DNA of 53,596 bases from positions 1,240,309 to 1,293,904 of the forward strand of contig NZ_HG931173.1 in the NCBI RefSeq assembly GCF_000582785.1, in the 5' to 3' direction. Each line of letters starts with the position of its first letter. Positions within the stretch are counted from its first letter, which is position 1. Origin of the DNA: Candidatus Blastococcus massiliensis AP3. Its GTDB lineage: Bacteria > Actinomycetota > Actinomycetes > Mycobacteriales > Geodermatophilaceae. Of this stretch, positions 15,584-25,165 are shown piece after piece. Under the pieces are notes generated by a model that saw only the letters and a program-made list of their open reading frames with translations, made no database searches and was not told the origin of the DNA. Position numbers and translations under genes: made by a program.

Positions 15584-16768
15584 CTACACGCGCTCGGCGC
15601 GGAGGGCCTCGCGAATCTTGGTCTTGCCGCTGGTGCGCAGCAGCGACGCCGCGTACACCCGGCCCCCGATGCGGACCACGAGCGCGACGGCCAGCGCCGC
15701 GATCAGCGCGGAGAGCCCGACCTCCCACGCCGCGACGTCCCCGGCGGCCTGCCGGACCGGCATCACCAGCGGGGAGAGGCCGGGCACGTAGGAGGTCACC
15801 ACCGCGAGCCCCCCGTCGGCGTCGGCCGCCGCCTGGAGGCCGATGACGAACGCGACGACGAGGACCAGGGTCGTGGGCATGAGCACGCTGCCGAGGTCCT
15901 CCTGTCGGCTGACCAGCGACGCCGCCACGGCGAAGACGGCCGCGTAGAAGGCGTAGCCGAGCACGAACCAGGCGACGACGGCGACCGCGGTCCCGATCAG
16001 GTCGCCGGGGACCTCGACGATGTCGAAGGCCAGCGCGCCGCTCACGCCGATCACCGCGATCAGCACGATCTGGGCCAGCCCGAGCAGACCCAGGCCGAGG
16101 ATCTTGCCGGCCAGCAGGTGCCATGGGCGCATCGTCGCCAGCAGCAGCTCCACCACCCTGCTGGACTTCTCCTCGACCACGCCCTGCGCCACGAACTGGC
16201 CGAACATGATCAGCAGGCCGTAGAGGATGCCGACGCCGATGATCGCGGCGACCACCCGCTGGGCATCCGCGTCGGCGTCGGGGTCCATCGAGGTGACGGC
16301 GACCTCGGGCACATCCAGCTCCGTGATGCCCGCGTCCGCCAGCTGCCCGGCGAGCGCCTGCTGAGCGACCGCGCCCTGGACGACGGCCTCGAGCGAACCG
16401 CCGGCCGACTGCTCGACCAGCAGCTCGGGGGCGTCGCCGGGGAACAGCACGCCGTCGACGTCGCCGTCCTCGATCGCCCGCTCGGCCGCGTCGCGGTCGG
16501 CCAGCTCGACGACGGTGACCTGGACGTCGAGCGCCTCGCCCTGCGCCTCCAGCACCTGCTCGATCCCCGGCTCCCCGTCGACCACCCCGATGGTGCTCGA
16601 CTCCTCGCCGGAGCTCACGGCGACCTGGAAGCCCAGGAGACCGAGCAGCACGACGAGGATCACCACCGAGCTGATGACGAAGTTCCGGTCGCGGAGGCGG
16701 GCGGAGATCTCGCGCCCGGCGACCAGCTTCACCAGCGCCGCGCTGCCCAGCTCCCGGTTGCCGCTCAT
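15584..16768 (-). CDS. ABC-2-type permease, NatB/YhaP-like
   Basis: A 394-residue membrane protein of the ABC-2 family. One TM helix near the N-terminus (VISSVVILVVLLGLLGF, ~30-46) is followed by a large extracellular domain (~50-180, rich in Asp/Glu and containing a GEALDVQVTVVELADRD-like strand set), then five or six TM helices (~185-380) beginning with the EEKSSRVVELLLATMRPWHLLAGK coupling region. This is the layout of Na+-efflux NatB and bacitracin/peptide permeases. Its ATG overlaps the ATPase stop (ATGA 16765-16768), so the pair is one transporter. Substrate unassigned. Confidence 0.87.
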   Translation of the reverse strand: MSGNRELGSAALVKLVAGREISARLRDRNFVISSVVILVVLLGLLGFQVAVSSGEESSTIGVVDGEPGIEQVLEAQGEALDVQVTVVELADRDAAERAIEDGDVDGVLFPGDAPELLVEQSAGGSLEAVVQGAVAQQALAGQLADAGITELDVPEVAVTSMDPDADADAQRVVAAIIGVGILYGLLIMFGQFVAQGVVEEKSSRVVELLLATMRPWHLLAGKILGLGLLGLAQIVLIAVIGVSGALAFDIVEVPGDLIGTAVAVVAWFVLGYAFYAAVFAVAASLVSRQEDLGSVLMPTTLVLVVAFVIGLQAAADADGGLAVVTSYVPGLSPLVMPVRQAAGDVAAWEVGLSALIAALAVALVVRIGGRVYAASLLRTSGKTKIREALRAERV

Positions 16769-17679
16769 GCCGCCACCTCGTCGCCGGTCGGGACCGCCAC
16801 GGCGCCGCGGAACAGCTCGACCAGACTCGGCCGTTGCCAGGCGAAGTGCTCCACCCGTCCGGTGCGGAGAGCAGCGGCGAGGACGGCCTGGTCGTCGGTG
16901 CCGTCGGCCAGCTCGACGATCGTGTCCCCGGCGGACTCGGAGACCACCCGGACGCCGGGCAGCGACCCGGCCCAGTCCGGTGCGGCGTCGGGGACGACGA
17001 CGCGCAGCATCCGGCCGGCCTCCCGGCGGCGGAGGTCCTCGACCGTCCCGGTGGCGACCATCCGACCGCGGGCCAGGATGCCGACCGAGTCGCACAGCCG
17101 CTCGACGAGGTCGAGCTGGTGACTGGAGAACACGACCGGCACGCCCTCGCGCACCTGCCCGAGCAGCGCGTCGGCCAGCGAGTCGACGCCGACGGGGTCC
17201 AGACCGGAGAACGGCTCGTCGAGGATCAGCACCTCGGGCCGGCTCACCAGGGCGGCGGCCAGCTGCACGCGCTGCTGGTTGCCCAGCGACAGCTTCTCCA
17301 CCTGGTCGGTGCGGCGCTCCCCGAGGCCGAGCCGCTCCACCCATTCCTCCGAGGCCCTGGCCGCCGCGGCGGCGTCCATGCCGTGCAGCCGGGCGAAGTA
17401 GGCGACCTGCTCGCCGACCTTCATCTTCGGGTACAGCCCGCGCTCCTCCGGCATGTAGCCGATGCGGGCACGGGTCGCCTGGTCGAGTGGCCGGCCCCGC
17501 CAGCGCACCTCACCGGCGTCGGCCCGGACGAGTCCCATGGCGATCCGCATGGTCGTCGTCTTGCCGGCACCGTTGGAGCCGCAGAAGCCGAACATCGAGC
17601 CCGGAGCGACGGTGAACCCGACGCCCTCCAGGACCCGTATGTCGCCGAAGCTCTTGTGGAGCCCGTCGAACTCGAGCAC
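16765..17679 (-). CDS. ABC transporter ATPase, NatA-like
   Basis: A 304-residue ATP-binding subunit that powers the downstream permease. It has Walker A GSNGAGKTTT (~34-43), a Q-loop region IGYMPEERGLYPKM (typical of NatA-like proteins, with E in place of the usual Q), signature LSLGNQQR (degenerate compared with LSGGQ but usual in this subfamily), Walker B VLILDEPFSGLD and the switch His in SSHQ. The C-terminal ~85 residues form an extra domain ending in VELFRG, as in YhaQ/NatA. Likely exports ions or small peptides. The promoter lies in the 125-bp gap shared with the divergent udgX. Confidence 0.92.
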   Translation of the reverse strand: MLEFDGLHKSFGDIRVLEGVGFTVAPGSMFGFCGSNGAGKTTTMRIAMGLVRADAGEVRWRGRPLDQATRARIGYMPEERGLYPKMKVGEQVAYFARLHGMDAAAAARASEEWVERLGLGERRTDQVEKLSLGNQQRVQLAAALVSRPEVLILDEPFSGLDPVGVDSLADALLGQVREGVPVVFSSHQLDLVERLCDSVGILARGRMVATGTVEDLRRREAGRMLRVVVPDAAPDWAGSLPGVRVVSESAGDTIVELADGTDDQAVLAAALRTGRVEHFAWQRPSLVELFRGAVAVPTGDEVAA

Positions 17680-17804
17680 CTGTCCTCCTGCCGTCGTCGG
17701 TCGGTGCTCCCGACCGTAACGGGCTGGTCGGACAGCGCCTGACCCCTTTCGCGACCCCGGGGCGACCGGTCGCGCCCGGCGCCGGCCTGCGGTGGGATCG
17801 AGGC

Positions 17805-18494
17805 GTGAGCGAGGGCAACGGGATCGCGCGGCCGCCGTCGGGCCTGGACCTGGACGGCCTGCGCGGCGCGGCGGCCGGCTGCCGGGCGTGCGAGCTCTGG
17901 GAGCCGGCGACGCAGACCGTGTTCGGCGAGGGGCCGGCGACCGCGCGGATCGTGTTCGTCGGAGAGCAGCCGGGCGACCAGGAGGACCGCACCGGCGAAC
18001 CGTTCGTCGGGCCGGCCGGCCGGCTGCTCGACCGGGCGCTCACCGACGCCGGCATCGACCGTCGGGACGCCTACATCACCAACGCGGTGAAGCACTTCCG
18101 CTTCACGCCGAAGGGCAAGCGACGGATCCACCGGACACCGGGTGCGGAGCACCTGCGCGCGTGCCGGCCGTGGCTGGAGTCGGAGCTCGTCGTCCTCCGG
18201 CCCGAAGTGGTGGTGGCCCTGGGCGCGACGGCGGCGAAGGCGCTCATCGCGCCGTCCTTTCGCATCACCGCCGACCGCGGCCGGCTGCTGCCCTGGACGC
18301 TGCCCGGCCTGCCGCCGTCGCCGTCTGCCCAGGAGGCGGACGACGACGAGCCCGACGAGGCGGCCCCCGCCCAGACGTGGATCCTCGCGACGACCCATCC
18401 CTCGGCGATCCTGCGCACCCCGGACGACGCCCGTGACGCGGCCTTCGCAGCCCTGGTCGACGACCTGGAGGTGGTCGCCGCCGCACTCCCCTAG
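17805..18494 (+). CDS. udgX: UdgX-type uracil-DNA glycosylase (covalent, suicide enzyme)
   Basis: A 229-residue family-4-like uracil-DNA glycosylase. The UdgX-specific insertion KRRIH is present, with His109 at the position that in M. smegmatis UdgX attacks the abasic deoxyribose and leaves a covalent protein-DNA adduct (established for that enzyme). Other motifs: GEQPGDQED (53-61), GEPFVGPAG (64-72), TNAVKHF (92-98) and the C-terminal HPS (198-200). C26, C29 and C120 are probable Fe-S ligands; a fourth Cys is missing, and His97 may replace it (inference). An Asp/Glu-rich linker lies at ~175-187. GTG start at 17805. The stop overlaps the convergent MFS stop as CTAG. Confidence 0.92.
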   Translation: MSEGNGIARPPSGLDLDGLRGAAAGCRACELWEPATQTVFGEGPATARIVFVGEQPGDQEDRTGEPFVGPAGRLLDRALTDAGIDRRDAYITNAVKHFRFTPKGKRRIHRTPGAEHLRACRPWLESELVVLRPEVVVALGATAAKALIAPSFRITADRGRLLPWTLPGLPPSPSAQEADDDEPDEAAPAQTWILATTHPSAILRTPDDARDAAFAALVDDLEVVAAALP

Positions 18495-19813
18495 ACCTGA
18501 GTGCGGGAGGCGCGGAAGAGCCAGAACGACGGCACGACCACCGCGACCAGCACCATCGCCAGCACGACGATCACGCCGCCGGACACCATCGCCACGCTCA
18601 CCGACGCCGCGCTGGCCAGCGCCCCCGCCCGCAGGTCACCCAGCCGCGGCCCCCCGGCGACGACGACGATGAACACGCCCTGCATGCGCCCGCGCATCTC
18701 CTCCGGCGCGGCCAGCTGCAGCATCGAGGAGCGCAGCACCGCGCTGACCATGTCTCCGGCGCCGGCCACTGCCAGGCAGAGCACGGCGAGCCAGAGGGAG
18801 TTCGCCCAGCCGAACCCGACGATCGCCACGCCCCAGACCGCGATCGCCCCGAGGACCACCGCCCCCTGCCGGTCGACCCGGGACACCCAGCCCGAGGTGA
18901 GCCCCATGAGCAGCGCGCCGATGGAGACGCCGGCGAACAACCACCCCAGGGAGTTCGGGGAGTCGGTGAACCGGGTCTCCGACAGCTCGGGGAACACCGC
19001 CTGCGGCCAGGCGAAGCACATCGCGATGATGTCGACCACGAACGTCATGAGCAGCACCGGCTGGGTGCGCAGGAAGGCGAAGCCCTCCCCCACCCCACGG
19101 ATCGCCGCACCCAGCCGCAGCGGCCCGGTGTCCCGACCCGGCGGCAGCGACGGGAGCCCGCGCAGCAGGACCGCGGCGACGATGAAGCCGACCGCGTCGA
19201 TCGCGTAGGTCAGGAACAGCTCGCCCATGCCGATGAGGACGCCGGCGAGCAGCGGGCCGACGATCACCGCGGCCTGGCGCACGGTCATGGACAGGGCGTT
19301 GGCCGCCGGGACGGCGTCCCGCCCGACCAGCGCCGGGATGACCGCGCTGCGGGCCGGCTGGTTGACGGCGGCGAAGCCCGAGACGCAGGCGGTGAGCACC
19401 CACAGCACCGCGAGGTTCCCCTCACCGGGGAGCAGGGCCTGGACGGCCAGCAGCACGCTGGTCACCGCGGCGCCGGCCGAGGTGATGAGCATGAGCCGGC
19501 GCCGGTCCATGGAGTCGGCGATCGCTCCGCCGAGGAGCCCGAACACGATGAGCGGGACCAGCGCCACGATCGAGGTGACGCCGACCATCAGGGAGTCGCC
19601 GGTGAGCGCGTAGACCTGGAACGGGACGGCGACCAGCGTCATCTGCTGACCGAGCATGGTGGCGGCCACGCCCCAGAACAGCCGCCGGTAGGCCGGGATC
19701 CGCAGGGGCGTCGTGTCCATCGCCCAGGAACGCCGCGCAGGAACCGGAACCGGCTCCTCCACGGCCTTTCCGCCCTCGACCGGGTCCACGGGCCCGATCG
19801 GCGGGGTGCTCAC
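18491..19813 (-). CDS. MFS transporter, EntS-like
   Basis: A 440-residue major-facilitator protein with about 12 TM helices after a ~35-residue Pro/Glu-rich N-terminus. The loop 2-3 motif is GGAIADSMDRRRLM (~90-103), and the TM5-6 region NQPARSAVIPALVGRDAV is typical of the enterobactin-exporter-like (EntS/MFS_3) group. The late MRGRMQGVF motif before TM11 supports this. Substrate unknown; drug or siderophore export is the usual role. Its GTG overlaps the pdxH stop (GTGA 19810-19813), so the two are co-translated, and its stop overlaps the udgX stop. Confidence 0.88.
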   Translation of the reverse strand: MSTPPIGPVDPVEGGKAVEEPVPVPARRSWAMDTTPLRIPAYRRLFWGVAATMLGQQMTLVAVPFQVYALTGDSLMVGVTSIVALVPLIVFGLLGGAIADSMDRRRLMLITSAGAAVTSVLLAVQALLPGEGNLAVLWVLTACVSGFAAVNQPARSAVIPALVGRDAVPAANALSMTVRQAAVIVGPLLAGVLIGMGELFLTYAIDAVGFIVAAVLLRGLPSLPPGRDTGPLRLGAAIRGVGEGFAFLRTQPVLLMTFVVDIIAMCFAWPQAVFPELSETRFTDSPNSLGWLFAGVSIGALLMGLTSGWVSRVDRQGAVVLGAIAVWGVAIVGFGWANSLWLAVLCLAVAGAGDMVSAVLRSSMLQLAAPEEMRGRMQGVFIVVVAGGPRLGDLRAGALASAASVSVAMVSGGVIVVLAMVLVAVVVPSFWLFRASRTQV

Positions 19814-20457
19814 GGCGCGAGCCGCTGGACGATCCAGCCGCCTCCCTCGACATCGTCGCGCACGAACCGGATGCGGTCGTGCAGCCGGTCGGCACCGCCC
19901 TGCCAGAACTCCACCCGCTCCGGCACGACGCGGTACCCGCCCCACACCGCCGGACGGGGCACCTTGCCCTCGGGGGTCTCCTCGTCCAGCCGGCGCACCC
20001 GCTCCTCGAGCTCCCGGCGGGAGTCGACGACGGTCGACTGCAGCGAGGCGGCCGCGGCCAGCTGCGAGCCGCGCGGGCGCGGGTCCCACAGCGCATCCGA
20101 GGCGGTGTCGCCGATCCGCTCCACCCGGCCGGTGACCCGCACCTGGCGCTGCAGCGGGTGCCAGGGGAAGACCAGGGCCGCACGGGGGTTCACCGCCAGG
20201 TGCGCGCCCTTCGCCGAGGCGTAGCTGGTCCCGAAGATCAGCCCGTCGGCGCCGTACCCCTTCATGAGGACGATGCGGGCGTCGGGGGCGCCGTCCGCGT
20301 CGGCCGTGGCGAGGACGACGGCGTTGGGCTCGGGGAGCTCGGCGGCGACGGCGTCGGCGAACCAGCGGTCGAACTGCTCGACCCACGTGGGGGCGAGGTC
20401 CTCCTCGGTGAGCCGGCCGGCGTCGTAGTCCCTGCGCATGCGGGAGAGGTCGGGCAC
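19810..20457 (-). CDS. pdxH: Pyridoxamine/pyridoxine 5'-phosphate oxidase
   Basis: A 215-residue FMN enzyme that makes pyridoxal 5'-phosphate. It aligns through its length with E. coli PdxH: MRRDYDAG opening, VVLATADADGAPDARIVLMKGY, the FMN/substrate segment FPWHPLQRQVRVTGRVER, RPRGSQLAAAASLQS, and the C-terminal WGGYRVVPERVEFWQGGADRLHDR, which carries substrate-binding Arg and His. The GTG at 20457 fits the family length; an ATG seven codons later is possible. PLP made here serves, among others, the SerC encoded 3.6 kb downstream. Coupled to the MFS gene. Confidence 0.95.
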   Translation of the reverse strand: MPDLSRMRRDYDAGRLTEEDLAPTWVEQFDRWFADAVAAELPEPNAVVLATADADGAPDARIVLMKGYGADGLIFGTSYASAKGAHLAVNPRAALVFPWHPLQRQVRVTGRVERIGDTASDALWDPRPRGSQLAAAASLQSTVVDSRRELEERVRRLDEETPEGKVPRPAVWGGYRVVPERVEFWQGGADRLHDRIRFVRDDVEGGGWIVQRLAP

Positions 20458-20598
20458 GCCGCCATGCTGACACCGTGTGCGTCCCGCGGCGCGGGAGGGC
20501 ACGGCGGCGCGGGAGCGCCCGGGACGACGCCACGCCGCCGAACTCGTTCGCCGCCCCACGCCCGAACCGGCGAGCGGGCGCACGAGAATTGTCAGTGG

Positions 20599-20614
20599 TC
20601 GAACATACGATCGA
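20599..20614 (+). promoter_or_regulatory. Probable LexA (SOS) box before the DUF222/HNH gene
   Basis: TCGAACATACGATCGA matches the actinobacterial LexA consensus TCGAAC-N4-GTTCGA at 11 of 12 defined positions (GATCGA instead of GTTCGA in the second half). A second TCGAAC follows directly at 20611-20616. Members of the mycobacterial 13E12 repeat family, homologous to the gene downstream, are known LexA-regulated genes. The box overlaps the first possible GTG start (20595), which argues that translation begins further downstream. Confidence 0.62.
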
Positions 20615-20639
20615 ACACAGGGGAGCCCAGTCGACCGCC

Positions 20640-22658
20640 GTGGCGGATGCGCCCGTGGCCGGGTGGGCGTCGGGTCCGCTGGGGGTGGTGCAGGCCGCGG
20701 ACCGGGAGATCGCCCGGCTGACCGCGGTCCGGGCGCGGGCGATCGCGGAGTTCGCCGCGTCCCGGCCGGCGTCGGCCGACCGGCAGCCCGGCGAGCCCGG
20801 GGCGATGAGCGCTGAGCGCCGCGCGGCACGACCCGAGGTGCTGGCCGGGGTGAGCGAGTGGGCGGTGCCGGAGCTCTCGATCGCGCTGTCGATCAGCAAG
20901 CCGGCCGCCGGCCGGGAGCTGGAGCGGGCGATGACGCTGGTGCACAGGCTGCCGGCCACGCTGGACGCGCTGGAGTCCGGGCTGCTGCATCCCGGGCACC
21001 TGTTCCCCCTGCTGGAACGGGTCGCGGTCGTGGCCGACGACGGCATGCGCGCCGAACTCGAGCGTGACGTGCTCGCGTGGGTGGCCGCCCGGGCGGGCAC
21101 GCGGCACCTCACCACCCCGCCGCAGTTGGCCGACAAGGTGCGCCGGATGGGCCTGGGCCGCGACCCGAAGCAGGAGGCCGCCGATCTGGTGGCCGCGCTG
21201 CGGGCCCGCGGCGCCTGGGTGCGCACCGACCGGCGCCCGGGGATGGCGGTGCTCGAAGCGCTGCTCACCGCGCCGGAGGCCCAGGCCGTGATCGACGCGC
21301 TGGGCCGGTACGCCGACGCCCTCGACGACGACCCCGCCGATACGCGGACCCGCGGCCAGAAGATGGCCGACGTCCTGCTGGACCTCGTGCTGCGGCCCGG
21401 TGAGTCGCAACTGCCGCCGGTGCAGGCGCAGCTGACCCTGGTCGCCGGAGTCCGCACCCTGCTCGGCGGCAACGCACCCGGCGACGTCGGCGGCGAACCG
21501 GTCCCGGCGGAGATGGTCCGCGCCCTCGCCCGAGCCCTCGGCCTCCTCAGCGACGCGCCAGCCACACCCGAGCCCACACCCGACACCGCACCGAGCACCG
21601 CGTCGCCGGTGGCCGCGCCGGCCGTGCCCTGGGACCCCACCGGACTGCCCGACGACAGTTGGCCGGAGCACGCCCGGGCCGACTTCGACCGGTGGGAAGC
21701 CGAGATCGACGCCCGCGCGATGGCCGGCGTGTGGGGCGGCGAGGACGACCCACCACCAGAGGTGCAGCAGCGCTGGTGGGACGAGGAAGCTCGCCGCAAC
21801 GCCCACCAACACCCTGACCCCGAAGAACCCGACCACGACCGAGCCGACCACGCCGCCGACCCCCGCGAGGACGACGACCGGGACGAGGCGGAGCCCGATT
21901 CGGCCACGCCTCATCCCCCTGCTGCCCCGGCCGAGGGCGTGCGGGCGGCGGCACGCACCGCCGCAGAACAGGCCGGCCTCGCCCTGCTGGAGCTGGATCG
22001 AGCGCTCAACCGCGCCTCCGCGGCCGCCGGCCGGGCCTGGCTGGACGAGCGTGCCGACGACCGTGCCGCCCAGGCCCGCGGCGGACACCTCATCGACATC
22101 GCCGCCACCGACCTCGATGCCCTGCGCGCCGCCACCGTCCAGCGGCGCGCCGAACTGGCCGCGCTGCTCGACCGCACCGCCGGGGGCGCCCTCGCCGACC
22201 GGCCCCGCATCGCCGTCATCGACGAACTCACCGGAACCTTGCTCGCCCTCACCGACGCCCGCGAACTACGCCGCAGATCCCACTGCGGCCGACCGGCCTG
22301 CATCCGCAAGCCCGAGAACTGCCAGCACGACCTCACCGGCCGCCCCGGCCTCGGCCCACCACCACCCACCGACGGCCACCGGCCCGCCGCAGCACTCGAC
22401 CGCTACCTCCGCGCCCGCGACTCCCGCTGCCGCTTCCCCGGCTGCCGAAGGCCCGTCGCACGCGGCGGCGAACTGGACCACAACACCCCCGCACCCCACG
22501 GACCCACCAGCGCGCACAACATGACCGGCTTCTGCACCGGCGACCACCGCGGCAAGCACCAAGCCCCCGGCTGGACCTACGACCTCACCCCCGACGGCAC
22601 CCTCACCGTCACCACCCCGAGCGGGCTCGCCGCCGCCACCACACCCCCGCCCTACTGA
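20640..22658 (+). CDS. DUF222/13E12-family protein with C-terminal HNH nuclease domain
   Basis: A 672-residue protein of the mycobacterial 13E12 repeat type. Residues ~1-210 are the helical DUF222 core (LSIALSISKPAAGRELERAM, LLHPGHLFPLLERV, GRYADALDDDPADTRTRGQK and the MADVLLDLVLR helix). A long Pro/Ala- and Asp/Glu-rich linker follows (~260-430). The C-terminus holds the HNH nuclease with CRFPGC, ELDHNTP, TSAHNMTGFC and a GDHRGKH end, the last normally HH. The GTG at 20640 lies downstream of the probable LexA box; a GTG at 20595 would add 15 residues and put the box inside the coding region. AGGGGAG at 20619-20625 could serve either choice poorly. Likely DNA-damage induced; target unknown. 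Confidence 0.82.
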   Translation: MADAPVAGWASGPLGVVQAADREIARLTAVRARAIAEFAASRPASADRQPGEPGAMSAERRAARPEVLAGVSEWAVPELSIALSISKPAAGRELERAMTLVHRLPATLDALESGLLHPGHLFPLLERVAVVADDGMRAELERDVLAWVAARAGTRHLTTPPQLADKVRRMGLGRDPKQEAADLVAALRARGAWVRTDRRPGMAVLEALLTAPEAQAVIDALGRYADALDDDPADTRTRGQKMADVLLDLVLRPGESQLPPVQAQLTLVAGVRTLLGGNAPGDVGGEPVPAEMVRALARALGLLSDAPATPEPTPDTAPSTASPVAAPAVPWDPTGLPDDSWPEHARADFDRWEAEIDARAMAGVWGGEDDPPPEVQQRWWDEEARRNAHQHPDPEEPDHDRADHAADPREDDDRDEAEPDSATPHPPAAPAEGVRAAARTAAEQAGLALLELDRALNRASAAAGRAWLDERADDRAAQARGGHLIDIAATDLDALRAATVQRRAELAALLDRTAGGALADRPRIAVIDELTGTLLALTDARELRRRSHCGRPACIRKPENCQHDLTGRPGLGPPPPTDGHRPAAALDRYLRARDSRCRFPGCRRPVARGGELDHNTPAPHGPTSAHNMTGFCTGDHRGKHQAPGWTYDLTPDGTLTVTTPSGLAAATTPPPY

Positions 22659-22668
22659 AGGGCGGGGG
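22644..22668 (+). terminator. Perfect hairpin with the DUF222 stop codon in its loop
   Basis: CCCCCGCCCT (22644-22653) pairs perfectly with AGGGCGGGGG (22659-22668), a 10-bp GC-rich stem. The 5-base loop ACTGA contains the TGA stop (22656-22658) of the HNH gene. There is no T-run afterwards, as is common in actinobacteria. It probably ends transcription before citA, 121 bp downstream. Confidence 0.65.
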
Positions 22669-22789
22669 AGCAGAGACCCCCTGGACCGCCCCCCTTGTGA
22701 CGAAGGCGGGCTCACGGCCTAGGGTCGCAAGGCAAGCGTGCGCCATGACCCATGCGCGCACGGGTCCCGCGCGCAGAGGAGCATGCGAG

Positions 22790-25137
<2,348 letters not shown>

Positions 25138-25165
25138 CGGTCGCGGCCTGCCGCAGGAGGTGAGC

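Noticed and set aside
18491-21907. Very long minus-strand open frame (over 1100 codons)
   Set aside because: It merges the true MFS gene with the complement of pdxH upstream and the DUF222 gene. GC-rich DNA rarely has stops in the mirrored frames; only 18491-19813 has family-like sequence.
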